From: Ananas comosus
Taxonomy: Eukaryota; Streptophyta; Magnoliopsida; Poales; Bromeliaceae
Length of the DNA stretch: 64,000 nt
Assembly: GCF_001540865.1 (NCBI RefSeq)
Contig: NC_033621.1
Coordinates: 13,498,238 to 13,562,237 of the forward strand
Reading direction: 5' to 3'
Shown here in pieces: positions 10,795-20,755 of this stretch (positions are counted from its first letter, which is position 1; the number at the start of each line of letters is the position of its first letter). Made by a program: the position numbers and the translations under genes. The notes below the pieces were generated by a model. It made no database searches. It was not told where the DNA came from and saw only the letters and a list, made by a program, of their open reading frames with translations.

Positions 10795-11760
10795 CAGTGT
10801 TGAGCTAGAATGTTATCGGTAGCAAACGGAGTCCGTTCCCAACTATTTGTTTTCGCTAATGGAGCCTCCAAATCGACGATCATTACCGTTGAATATGATC
10901 TATACCATTTGAAGTATTTAGAAATCAAACTTCAAATCTTTTTGACATCATTAGACTAATGATCAAAGAGTTTCAAAATTTGTAATTTTAATGGCCGATA
11001 CGAGACGTCTTCTCATTTAACAATGTAAAGACATCCAAATCAATTGAATTTTGGTTAGAAAATTTTTGAAAAAACTTCAAAAACCCCCTTTGTGGTTTCA
11101 ATTTTTTTCACTTTAATACCCTATGGTTTAAAATGTATCAAGTTAGTATCCTGTGGTTTTTCACTTTATCACTTTAGTATCCTGTGGTTTAAAGTGTATC
11201 AAGTTAGTACCCTGTGATTTTGCACTTTATCACTTTAGTATCCTGTGGTTTTAATTTTGTATCAAGTTAGTACCCTGTGGTTTTTTAAATCACAGGGTAC
11301 TAAAGTGATAAAGTGTGAAACCACAGGGCACTAAAGTGATAAAGTGCAAAACCGCAGGATACTAACTTGATACACTTTAAACCACAGGGTACTAAAGTGA
11401 TAAAGTGCAAAACCACAGGGTACTAACTTGATACACTTTAAACCACAGGGTACTAAAGTGATAAAGTGAGAAACCACAGGGTACTAAATTGATACACTTT
11501 AAACCACAGGGTACTAAATTTATTTCAAGTGATATGATCAATTTTAGGAGGTTGTTTGATTTTGACCATTTATTTTATACTTGTTTGATGGACTTTAATA
11601 TAATTTTAAAAAATTATAAAATTTATTTTTAAAAATTTTAAATATTTTAAATTATATTTAACAGTATAGATCGTCAACTCAAAAGCTTCATCATCCAAAG
11701 CAACTTATGAATACGAACAGGTATAAAGACTCTAAACTCATAAGAGAACAATAGCCTCTA
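10795..11760. mobile_element. MITE family 2-like copy split by a foldback insertion
   Basis: The left half (10795-11078: AAATCGACGATCATTACCGTTGAATATGATCTA and on) and the right half (about 11530-11760: TTAAATTATATTTAACAGTATAGATCGTCAACTC then CAACTTATGAATACGA) match the two halves of the family seen whole at 32765-33322. The intervening 440 bp is the foldback element listed next. The insertion is therefore younger than the host copy. Confidence 0.65.
11084..11525. mobile_element. Foldback MITE (family 3) with tandem-repeat arms
   Basis: The left arm repeats TATCCTGTGGTTT, CACTTTATCACTTTAGTA and TATCAAGTTAGTA. The right arm carries the complementary words TACTAAAGTGATAAAGTG and ACCACAGGGTAC several times. 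The centre lies near 11283 (CCCTGTGGTTTTTTAAATCACAGGG region). Arms of about 200 bp would fold into one long hairpin with register shifts. It sits inside another MITE and has no coding capacity. Confidence 0.85.
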
Positions 11761-11765
11761 ACTCT

Positions 11766-11822
<57 letters not shown>

Positions 11823-11828
<6 letters not shown>

Positions 11829-11970
11829 TGAGCTCCTATGCTTTTAAAAGTACAAAGTTATTAGTGCTTGTAGATTTTTTGCCATTGGATTAAGGAATAT
11901 GCGGTTAGAATGATACTAACGGTAAAAAATTTACAAGCACAAAATGCTTGGTGCTTTTACAAAACACTTT
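11823..11970 (-). mobile_element. MITE family 1, copy b (internally deleted)
   Basis: It starts after a (TA)n tract (11769-11822) with GAATTGAGCTCCTATGCTTT, the reverse complement of the right end of copy a, and ends with CTTGGTGCTTTTACAAA. About 75 bp of the centre, including the CCACCCACTCAA motif, is missing. Confidence 0.75.
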
Positions 11971-12002
11971 CCTTATAAGAGAAGCTATTTAATAACTTGA
12001 AG

Positions 12003-12141
12003 GGTGGCAAAGGGCTCGGTGGTTGGTACCCGAGACCCAAATTCGAATCCTAGTTGATTCACATTTTTAGTTAAGTTTATTTCTAAATTAAATAAGTGAA
12101 GCAGGTAGCATGCTACCTATTTCTCAAAAAAAAAAAAAAAA
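12003..12141 (+). mobile_element. tRNA-derived SINE with perfect target duplication
   Basis: A 139-bp element has a tRNA-like head: an A-box-like GGCTCGGTGGTTGG and a B-box-like ATTCGAATCCT spaced as in a Pol III promoter. It is followed by GTTTATTTCTAAATTAAATAA and CCTATTTCTC and a poly(A) tail. The 9-bp direct repeat AACTTGAAG flanks it exactly (11994-12002 and 12142-12150). A second, diverged member lies at about 50133-50274. Confidence 0.88.
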
Positions 12142-12400
12142 AACTTGAAGAGTATTTCCTACTTCAACATCTAATTACTGAAAATTTAAGTTGAAAACAA
12201 AATTATCCCATAAAACATTAGCAGCACAAAATTTAACCAAGCATATCCAATCTTAACAACTGTTCTAAATAATTTGAATTTTCCATCCTAAAACCAGGCA
12301 TAAATTTGCTACTCTTCTATTATTAATGGAGTTAAGCCTTAATTGATGAGGTTACTTATTGGTGTATATATTAATTAAAGAGAAGATTACTTAAGAGAGT

Positions 12401-12401
<1 letters not shown>

Positions 12402-12434
<33 letters not shown>
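12402..12434. repeat. (GA)n microsatellite
   Basis: About 16 consecutive GA dinucleotides, located upstream of the I9 gene. Confidence 0.95.
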
Positions 12435-12438
<4 letters not shown>

Positions 12439-12641
12439 TAACCTAAGTTGTAATTTGAATAGAAATTTAAACAGACAATAAGTTACATTTATGCCTAATT
12501 AATTTGATTTATTAAATCAAGAAATACTTGTAACATGTTTCATTTAACTCTTCAGTTTCACTCATGAAATAATATTAACATATTTGAAATGTAACTTAAC
12601 TTATTAAAATCAAGCTGTAAATGCATGCCTTAACACTCCCT

Positions 12642-12648
12642 TATAAAA
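12642..12648 (+). promoter_or_regulatory. TATA box of the first I9 gene
   Basis: TATAAAA, 85-91 bp before the ATG at 12733, is followed by a C/T-rich leader and an (ACT)n microsatellite at about 12678-12722. Spacing and context fit a plant core promoter. Confidence 0.7.
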
Positions 12649-12688
12649 CCCTAGCTACCTCCTTTTGCACCCTTCAGACTACTACTCT

Positions 12689-12723
<35 letters not shown>

Positions 12724-12732
12724 TCTCTAACC

Positions 12733-13957
12733 ATGAAGGGGTCTTCCTCTTTCCCCATCACCTCCCTCATCATCCTTTTCCTCTCTCTCTTCTCCCTTTC
12801 TCTCATCGACGCGAACACAGACGACGATAAGCCCTCCAAGTACATCGTGTTCATCTCACGACCCCACAATGTCGACCCCGTGAAGTTCGACATCGACCTC
12901 ATCTACTCCGTCGTTCATAGGTAGGTTCCATCGCTACTTAATGAGATAAAAATATACAAAACTTACCTCAATTACGTTCTATTTGATACGACTATCTCCT
13001 ACCTTAATAGGAGACTTAGTTCTTTTAAAAGAAATATAGCCATGTAGATTACGTGAAATACTTTAGTCAAATTTGTTAAAATAAACAGCTTGACTTAAAT
13101 TTTGTAAAAAAAGAGTCATTAAACGACTAAAATCAAATAAACTATCCTGGCTGATAAAATTAAAACTTTTAAAGATAAGACAGCCCTTTAAAAATAGGTT
13201 TGCAATTCAGGTAAATTAATTCCACATATATTTATCTTCTAAATTATTATAAAATGACCCTTTCTTAATTTTTTTCCCTTTTTCCTGTATGTAAAATTTG
13301 CTCTTTTTTCTTTTGAAATTTTAACTTTTTAATTTGGCCTTTATTTATTTATTTTCTTTCTTTGTTTTTTTTTTTTTTGCAGCAAAGAGGCAGCAGAAAA
13401 GGCTATTATCTATCATTACTTAGAATTAGGTGGTATTGGTGTAAGCCTCACAAAGAAGCAGATCAATGAATTAAAAAGTNATTTTTTTCCTTTTTCTTGT
13501 ATGTAAAATTTGCTTTTTTTTTTCTTTTGAAATTTTAACTTTTTAATTTGGCCTTTATTTTATTTATTTATAATTTATTTATTTATTTTGTGCAGTAAAG
13601 AGGCAGCAGAAAAGGCTATTACCTACCATTACTTAGAATTGGGTGGTATTGGTGTAAGTCTCACAAAGAAGCAAATCAATGAATTAAAAAGTAAGTGCTA
13701 GTCCCTCCAATTTATTTTTTTTCCTTTTTTTTTGCTTCTTTATTTATTCTCATTTTTTTTGTACCTTTTAATTTTCATAAAAATTCTTAAACTTGAAACT
13801 TTAATTTTCTTACACACAGAAATATATTGATAACGAAATGCTACAATTCTACATTTTGCTGGAAGATGCAAAACATGGACATTTATCTGCAAAAAAGTTT
13901 AAAGGATAAAATTATTTTTTGACAATTAACTTATGAAATATATATATGCTTCTTCAA

Positions 13958-13997
<40 letters not shown>

Positions 13998-14118
13998 TAA
14001 GGCTCTAATTAATTTGGACTCTACAATTTTTGTTTATGCAGAGAACCCAAGTGTTTCGATCGTCATACCGGATCGGATATATCACCTGCTCTCGCCTAAT
14101 ACCGATAACCGGAATTAA
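12733..14118 (+). CDS. Stand-alone subtilisin propeptide-like (inhibitor I9) protein 1
   Basis: Exons 12733-12920, 13383-13477 (or its duplicate 13596-13690) and 14042-14118 give 119 residues through GT-AG introns. Residues 1-27 form a hydrophobic signal-like segment (ITSLIILFLSLFSLSLIDA). The rest is a single I9 fold: YIVFISRP strand, VHRSKEAAEKAIIYHY helix, LTKKQINELKK helix, and the closing SVSIVIPDRIYHLL strand. There is no protease domain, so it resembles the free propeptide-type inhibitors of subtilases known in Arabidopsis (SPI-1). The usual SGFAAKLT segment is replaced by GGIGVSLT. Exon 2 occurs twice, on either side of a single N at 13480; using both would shift the frame (95 nt), so one copy is a haplotype or assembly duplicate, or is skipped. 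A paralogue lies at 17859. Confidence 0.85.
13270..13690 (+). repeat. 210-bp duplication containing exon 2 of I9 gene 1, joined at a single N
   Basis: 13270-13479 and 13481-13690 are near-identical intron tail plus exon 2. Exon differences are synonymous or nearly so (ATC/ACC at one codon changes Ile to Thr). The join is one N at 13480, and the first copy ends at the GT of its splice donor. This fits two alleles laid end to end better than a biological exon duplication, but it cannot be settled from the sequence. Confidence 0.85.
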
Positions 14119-14867
14119 TTAATTAATTATCAAAATAAGAAAAAAAAAATGTGGCAATGAGAGAGAAAGTTACGAACTATGTATGTTTCTTTTCTTTTTC
14201 TTTTTCTTTTTTTTTGGTTTTTGTCTCTCTAATAAAAGAGAGAATCACACGACCAGTTTCATGATTTAATCTAGTATCTCATGCCAACATTTTGTTCTTG
14301 GTTTTTTTTTTCATGATTTTTAGTTTTGGTTATAATGAATTAATTAAGGATTTATAATAATAGAGTTCGATCATATTTGTTCTGGTTCAAACGTAATACG
14401 TACTAACAACATAGCAATAGAATCACGCTAAGAAAAATTGTGAGATAGTTCCTAAATTAAAAATTAGATTCTCTTCATCTAATTAATACGACCAATTTTA
14501 ATTTTCAAACTAGTTTTTTTGATCAATTAAATTTTAAAAGATAATAAAAATTAAAAGCCAGTACGAATTAAGATAGTTAGATGAAGAGCATCCAACACTT
14601 TTTAGTATAAAAATAAATAAAGAAATAGATAAATATTGGGCCCAAATTTGTATTTTCGGTGCCCAAACCCAACATGAAAATGTTCCGATCCAACAAGCAT
14701 TGTGTCAACTTTGCATTAAAATAATATATAAGCCCTAACCTTTATTTGGTTATTTTGGTTTTCAATTTTTTTTTTTTTTTTTTTTCACAATTAGGTCTCG
14801 CCATTAATGAGCTGTTAATTTTAATAAAATATATCTGTTACATCAATACCACATTAGAACCACAAGC

Positions 14868-15283
14868 CTATGGGGTTGCTTCTGCAAGAATATTAGGTTG
14901 TCCATAAGGTTTTTCAACTCTTGTGATAGTAATGTTGAGTCTCCGGTTTACAGAATGAAACTTCTTTTGTACATTCATCTGTAATTCTTCGATTCCTCGT
15001 GTTTGCCCCTCTATTAATAAATTTGGGAATCCAATATAGATTATGACTTGGATCAAATCGATTTTTTTTTGAATTATTATACGTGCAATTCCTTTGAAAC
15101 CTGAGGATATTTTTCTATTTTTTTGTACATAGTTCTTGATACAATTCCGTATTTTTTCATCTTCCTGTAGACCCGCGGAATAATTTTTTGGTTGTGTGAA
15201 CCAAAAGGAATGATGATTTTGAGTTGTACCACGTCTGAAACCAAGTAGATTCATTTTTTGTCCCATATTTTTCTATTATATAT
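14868..15283 (-). pseudogene. rps3: Nuclear insertion of plastid DNA: 5' part of rps3
   Basis: Read on the minus strand, the frame 15266-14868 starts [20 protein letters not shown] and runs through the plastid ribosomal protein S3 N-terminal half to ILAE, then diverges (132 codons, of about 220 in a full gene). The bases before the ATG (AGAAAAAT) also resemble the plastid rpl22-rps3 junction. In plastids this protein belongs to the small ribosomal subunit. Here it is a truncated fragment in AT-rich nuclear DNA without a transit peptide, so a non-functional NUPT is the natural reading. It lies about 190 bp from the broken end of the patatin-like gene. Confidence 0.9.
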
Positions 15284-15458
15284 ATGTATTTTTTAATATG
15301 AATCTAAATCTTAGATTGATCTAAAAATGATTTCGATTTATCTTTTAATACAATTGTTACATGACATGTCGGTCTTTTTATATAACTACGTCCTCGAAAT
15401 TTTAACAATATAAATTTAATTGAAATAAATAATAAATTTTAGGATCTGATTGCAAAAG

Positions 15459-16349
15459 CTACGCTTGAGCGCGCATGGCCTCGCCGCACCCGAGGGAGAC
15501 GACGAGGAGGTTCTCGACCCCGGCGGCCAGGGGGAACTCGCGCTTGTTGTTGAGCACGTGCGTGATCGCCGCGGCCGCGGGGTTCCCCATCGCCACCCCG
15601 GCCCCCACCGCGGCGATCCGCGCGCGGCCGTCCACCGACCTCATCTCCACCGCCGCCCCCGCCGCCGCGCACGTCGCCGCGCACACCTCGCGGAGGCGGA
15701 AGTCGAAGCCCTCGCCCTCCACCGCGTCCGCCCGCGAGAACAGGAACGGCGCCCCCGTCGCCAGGTCGTAGCACGGGATCAGCACCGGCCCCACCGTGTC
15801 CCGCAGCGTCGCCTCCCCGAACACCCGCCGGAACATCCCCGCCGGCGAAGATCGCCGGAAAATTCCCCGGAGGACCCGCCTCCTCTCGCCGGAGAGGGCG
15901 CCCCTCCGCAGGTTCCGCGCGAGGAACCCCAGCGCCTCCTCGACCGAGAACATCGAGCGCCCGTCGGGGCCCCGCGCGAAGAGCATCGCCGCGAGGACCC
16001 CGCCAGCGCCCGACCCCGCCGCGACGTCGAAGTAGTCGGCGATCCGGGAGCCCGGGTCGCCGGATCTCTCGCGCAGCGAGGCCTCGAGGCGCGAGAGCGC
16101 CACCGCGGCGAGGATGCCGTCGGCGGCGCGGCCCCCGCCGTCGATGGAGAGGATCCGGACCCTCCCGGCGGGCGCCGCGCACCTCGCCGGGGTCTTCGTC
16201 GGGGTCTCCGGGAGCGACGCGGCGGCGGAGGAGAAGAGCTTGGGCTCGTCGTAGCCGAAGAGGAACTTGCTCTCGAGGATGGAGAAGATCTCGTAGCTGA
16301 GCTTGTCGACGTCGAAGCTCGGATCGATCAACGCCGCCGCCGCCGCCAT
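15459..16349 (-). CDS. Patatin-like protein (pPLA-III type), 3'-truncated
   Basis: One open frame of 296 codons on the minus strand starts MAAAAALIDPSFDVDKLSYE after a leader with a CCCTAGC motif. It has the patatin oxyanion loop DGGG (residues 70-73). Where patatins carry the nucleophile elbow G-x-S-x-G it has G-S-G-A-G (112-116), the non-canonical G-x-G-x-G form of plant group III patatin-related proteins. The segment GAGVAMGNPAAAAITHVLNN corresponds to the second catalytic block, with the aspartate of D-G-G/A not conserved. The family acts on membrane lipids, but catalytic activity of group III forms is debated and would be weak here. It stops after LVVSLGCGEAMRAQA, roughly 100 residues short of relatives. 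No downstream exon is seen in the AT-rich DNA to the left, and a plastid fragment lies close by, so it is probably a truncated gene. Confidence 0.82.
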   Translation of the reverse strand: MAAAAALIDPSFDVDKLSYEIFSILESKFLFGYDEPKLFSSAAASLPETPTKTPARCAAPAGRVRILSIDGGGRAADGILAAVALSRLEASLRERSGDPGSRIADYFDVAAGSGAGGVLAAMLFARGPDGRSMFSVEEALGFLARNLRRGALSGERRRVLRGIFRRSSPAGMFRRVFGEATLRDTVGPVLIPCYDLATGAPFLFSRADAVEGEGFDFRLREVCAATCAAAGAAVEMRSVDGRARIAAVGAGVAMGNPAAAAITHVLNNKREFPLAAGVENLLVVSLGCGEAMRAQA

Positions 16350-16457
16350 TGCTAGGGTTTTCGAGGTGGTTTTCTACTACTAGTACTAGAGATTGAGGGA
16401 GAAAGAGAGATAGAGAGAGAGTGTGTGTGTGTGTGTGTGTCTGTGCGCGGACAAAAA

Positions 16458-16465
16458 TTATATAC
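16458..16465 (-). promoter_or_regulatory. Possible TATA box of the patatin-like gene
   Basis: On the minus strand TATATAAT lies about 110 bp before the ATG at 16349, with a (GT)n microsatellite (about 16421-16440) and GA-rich sequence between. Confidence 0.5.
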
Positions 16466-16715
16466 GCATCGTTCCCAAATTAAGATGCCTGACGATGTAG
16501 ATGGGCGCGGCATGGGGCAGCGGGCCCATCCATCGGCCCAGCAAATGCCGGATTAAAATGATGAAGAAGTCCCTTAACTATCACTCATTTGGAAGCATAC
16601 CTTTTAGTTTTTTTTTTTATATTCTTTAGTTTTTATTTCTTACTTCAATTTTTTCTAAAATTCCAAAAGAGTTGAGACGATATATAACTATTAAGTTTGA
16701 TAAAATTTTTAACTA

Positions 16716-17572
16716 AGGGCATGTTTGGTTGCCTGTAAGTAAAATAATAAAAGTGGCATTTTGACGAAGTGGGATTATTTAGTTTGTTTGGATTATAAAA
16801 GTAAATATATAAGTGACTTTTGAAAAGTGAATCCATGAAGTGGATTATAACTAAAATTCATTTTTTTAACTTCGGTAAAAAGAAATTCGAAGTCGTGAGC
16901 CGCCTATTCCACGCGACTTAGAAACCACATCCAAAAATCTTCTTCCATATCATCTACAAAAAATAAAAAATAAAAAATAAAAAAAAAAACCACCGTATCT
17001 TAACAAAAAAAATCAACACATCTTAAAAAAAAAACAAAAAAAGAGATGTACCTTATTCCATACCATCTACCAAAAAAAAAAAAAAAAAAAAAAAAANGCA
17101 AAGTGAATCCATGAAGTGGATTATAACTAAAATTCATTTTTTTGACTTCGGCAACAAAAATTTCGAAGTCGTGGGCCGTCTACTCTACGCGACTTAGGAA
17201 CCGCATCTAAAAATCTTTTTCCATATCATCTACAAAAGGTAAAAAATAAAAAATAAAAAATAACCACCGTATCTTAACAAAAAAAACCAACACATCTTAA
17301 AAAAAAACAAAAAAAAAGATGTACTTATTCCATACCATCTACCAAAAAAAAAAGAAAAAAAAAGAAAAAAAACTACGCATCTAAAAAAAATTATTTTTTA
17401 AAATTCTTTTTATATAGAACCAAACAATAGAAGTTATAAAAACTGTATTTTTTCTTTCACTTTTTTGAAACCAAACACTTAAACTCAAAAGTGACTTTTA
17501 TAAAAGTCACTTTTTAAAAAATAATTTTTTTCACTTCGATTACTTATGAACAACCAAATATAACCTAAATTA
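16716..17572. mobile_element. hAT-like MITE with an internal duplication at a single N
   Basis: The left end GGGCATGTTTGGTTG and right end CAACCAAATATAACC form an imperfect inverted pair, with AGTGACTTTT motifs subterminal on both sides. Around the N at 17097, about 270 bp (from about 16820, GTGAATCCATGAAGTGG) is repeated from 17101. Internal sequence is A-rich and non-coding. The doubled part may be an assembly join of two alleles. Confidence 0.65.
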
Positions 17573-17675
17573 AAGATAAAAATAGAACTCAAATAAAAAA
17601 ATTAACAATATCTAAAAACGTAAAGGTCGTTTCAGAATAGCGTTTTGCTGGGCAGCTGGATCGGCGGCGCGTGGC

Positions 17676-17711
17676 GCATCGTCCCCAAACTACTTTGTTT
17701 GGGGACGATGC
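17676..17711. promoter_or_regulatory. Perfect 15-bp hairpin upstream of I9 gene 2
   Basis: GCATCGTCCCCAAAC, a 6-bp loop, then its exact reverse complement GTTTGGGGACGATGC. It lies about 150 bp before the ATG at 17859, next to the AT-rich TAAATATAAAATTATAA that may be the core promoter. It could be a transposon footprint or a regulatory palindrome; the sequence does not decide. Confidence 0.6.
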
Positions 17712-17858
17712 CCATAAATATAAAATTATAATTTTTGTCGCCAAACAAAAACCACCGACAAACACGCACCCGCACCCGCACACGCACACGCACGCGTAAT
17801 AAAAGAAAAAAACAGAACCCGAGAGAGAGTGTGTGAATTATAAGAGGGAAACAAACCC

Positions 17859-18114
17859 ATGAACGCATCGGCCTCGCCCTCCTCGTCGCGCTTCCTCCTC
17901 TTTGTCTCCTTCTTCGTCGTCGTCGTCGTCCTCTTCCTTGCGCTCCCCGTGACCTCGATCTCGGCTCCAATGGCGGACGAGCACGCGAAGCTTCCCCCGG
18001 AGGAGGCGGAGGCGGAGGTGGAGGAGGCGAAGGTGCAGATCGTGTACGTGGATCGCCCCGAGGGCGCGGATCCCGAGGAGTTCCACATCCGCACCCTCGG
18101 CGCCGTCCTCGGCA

Positions 18115-18162
<48 letters not shown>

Positions 18163-20142
18163 AGGGATCGGACGGATCCGATTGCTTCTCCCTGATCTCT
18201 CTGCCCTCTCCCTCTTCAATTCTCCTCCTCATTCGATCTGAAGATGCGATTTTTCTTTTTTTTGTTTTTCTGTTTTTTTTCTTTGGGCCCATTTTGAGAT
18301 AAACCCTAATTTCGTTCGCTAAATTTGATGTCGAATTTGCTAAATTAAACACCTCTGTGCGAGATAATTGTGGAGCTCTACTTTATCGACTAAGCAGCAA
18401 AAAGAGGGGTTTTTGTACATTTGTTATTTTCTCTTTCTTTTTTTTAAAAATTAATATGTTTATTTGATTTTGAGGTTCTCCTACACATTCGATTTGAAGA
18501 TGCATTTTTTTTCCCTTTTTTTTTTGTTATTTGGGGAAAATTTGTGTGGATAATCATCTTTCATGGGCCTTTTTTTTTTTTGAAATAAACCCTAATTTTG
18601 TTCGTTTTAATTTAATAATAACTTGGTAATTATTTGATAAATTAAAATTTTTTTAAAAAAATTTTGTGTCAAATTTGTTAAATTAAACACCTTTGTCCCA
18701 CAAAATTGTGAAATTCTACTTCATCAACTCAAAAATTAAGACAAAAAAAAGGTAGTTTTGGATCAAATGGGCTACACTTGAGGTGTCTTTGTGCATTTGT
18801 AATTCTCTTTTTTTTTGTTTTTTAGTTAATTAATTTTGTGTGTGTTTTTTTTTTCTTTTTTAAATAAAACAGTGAGGAGGCTGCGAAGGGGGCTGTGATC
18901 TACCACTACACGCACGCGGCCAGCGGCTTCGCCGCGAAGCTCACTCCGAAGCAGGTCGAGGAATTGCAGAGTAAGTTTCAATTTTTTTTTTTTTTCCTTT
19001 TTACTTTCATTTCTTATTTTTGTTTGATCTTATTTTATTTTTGTTAGGTTTTTTCTGTTTTGCATGAACACGTAAATTTCTAAGTTAGTTGATAAGTTGT
19101 TTGGTGTTGATACCGTGTTCACGATGGTAACGTAATTTTAGAAAGTATTTGCCTTAGAAAAAGGATAGTTCTTACTATTTAATCCATTTTATAATTTACT
19201 GTTCTGTAAATCCATAAGCGAACACAAATAAAAAATTTTATAAGCCACAGGATAATAAGATATACTGTTTTACTATTCTATAATTTCGTACTTTACTGTT
19301 TCGTGGCTTGTAAAAATATATCGTTTTGTTATCCTTAGCGGCATATTTTTGTGAGAAAACAAAAATGCGACGCGTTCTTATGGTGAATAAAACGAAAAGT
19401 ATATGATAATAGAGTCTAACTTTTCAAATTAGAGAATGGCAAACTAAAAATACGGTAAATCAGATGGAGCCAAATTGGAGTTTATGCAGTAAAATATATT
19501 GGATTGGTGCTAGCAAATGGGATGTGGAATGTGAAATACTAAGCATCTTTCCTTTTTGTTTTTTTCTTTATAGTCATTCAAATCCTTTCATTAGTTTTTG
19601 ACTAAAATAGATGTTTCAAATTTGAGCTCTTGCTGCAATTAATAGTGGTACGTAAATTTACTTTGCTTCTCGCCGCAGAACGTACACGTTTTGTTGTTGG
19701 TTGCTTAATTGGTCGCTGCTTTGCTCGATAGAGAAACTAATCTTCTATGTGATATACTTATCAGGGTTATATCGCAGGAATTACCCTTACAAATATGCTA
19801 AAAGTGTGCAATATTTTCATGTAAAGTTTGTATTCTATGCGTGCCTTAGAATTTGCACTTATTAAAAAGGCAAAGACAAATTCTACGATGTTGACACATA
19901 GATTCTGTGTTATACTTTCATGTAAAGTTTGTATTTCAATGTGCATCTTAATATTTGTACTTTTGCAAAGACAAATTCTATGATGTTTTTGCTCTTTTTA
20001 CTCATTTTTTTCTGTAATCTAATAACCTTTTTTTTGTTTTTTTTTTGGGGCAGAGCAACCAGGTGTTCTTCAGGTGGTGCCGGACAGAAGTTACCAGCTG
20101 CATGGGCCCAGCACTGCCACCCACCGCATCAGCATCATCTGA
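17859..20142 (+). CDS. Stand-alone subtilisin propeptide-like (inhibitor I9) protein 2
   Basis: Exons 17859-18115, 18873-18970 and 20054-20142 splice at GT-AG sites to 147 residues. Residues about 11-36 are strongly hydrophobic (RFLLFVSFFVVVVVLFLALP), suggesting a signal peptide or anchor. An acidic linker (EEAEAEVEEAK) follows, then a complete I9 domain: VQIVYVDRP strand, LGRSEEAAKGAVIYHYTHAA helix, SGFAAKLT, QVEELQK helix, and VLQVVPDRSYQLHGPST. No subtilase catalytic domain follows, so the likely role is inhibition or chaperoning of secreted subtilases, as for Arabidopsis SPI-1. Exon number, phases and domain breaks equal those of the gene at 12733, so the two are tandem paralogues about 5 kb apart. 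This copy keeps the family consensus better and is more likely functional. Confidence 0.9.
18118..18152. repeat. (GA)n microsatellite at the start of intron 1 of I9 gene 2
   Basis: About 17 GA repeats begin within the splice donor region (GTGAGAGAG) of the first intron, so length changes abut the donor site. Confidence 0.9.
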
Positions 20143-20270
20143 ACAAACAAACTACTACTACTACTACTACTATTTTGTGTTGATGGACATGTAATTGCAT
20201 GTAATATGAGTTAGCTGTGTCGCTTAAGAAGTTGTTTGTACTTTGTACTGCTTATGCTTTATATAATAAA

Positions 20271-20305
20271 CTAGTGTAATGAACCGCGCTTCACGGCGGG
20301 AGGTC
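20271..20305 (-). mobile_element. Probable Helitron 3' terminus (minus strand)
   Basis: CTAG at 20271 is followed by TGTAATGAACCGCGCTTCACGGCGGG. On the minus strand this is a GC-rich hairpin about 10 bp before a terminal CTAG, the signature of a Helitron 3' end. The element would extend rightward; its 5' TC end was not found. Confidence 0.55.
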
Positions 20306-20500
20306 GTAACATTGGGAGCTAATAACATGACTTTTATTATATTTATTTATCACGAAACATATAGATATATATACATTCACATTATGTAAGATAAATAAAA
20401 ACAAACATACAGATATATATAACATTCACATTATAACATTCACATTATATACAACATTCCTTCACGTAGTTAAATAAGTAGAGACAAACTTACACATTCA

Positions 20501-20755
20501 TGCACCTGTTTGATGGTGAACAACAATACTATATATAGAAAAAGTTGGGGAGGATGCATGCACTCTAATGATAAGAAAGATAGCAAAAGAACAAAAAAAT
20601 ATTCTATGTACTATGAAATTTTTTGTTTCATGCACCCTGTGTTTGATGTTAAACAATATTGGTATATATAGAAAAAGTTGGGTAGAATAAATGCATCGGA
20701 ATGATAAAAAAGAAAGCAAAAGAAGAAGGAATATTCTATGTAGTATGAAAAATTT
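20501..20755. repeat. Tandem repeat, 130-bp unit, 2 copies
   Basis: TGCACC..GTTTGATG, TATATAGAAAAAGTTGGG and ATATTCTATGTA.TATGAAA recur at a 130-bp spacing (20501 and 20631). No coding potential. Possibly the internal part of the Helitron starting at 20271. Confidence 0.75.

Noticed and set aside
14868..15266. A functional nuclear-encoded ribosomal protein S3 gene
   Set aside because: Only the first 60 percent is present, with no transit peptide and no extra exons; a plastid insertion explains it better.
15450..16355. A 301-codon plus-strand frame opposite the patatin-like gene
   Set aside because: It is the antisense shadow of a GC-rich exon, arginine/proline-rich with no domain; the minus strand carries the patatin motifs.
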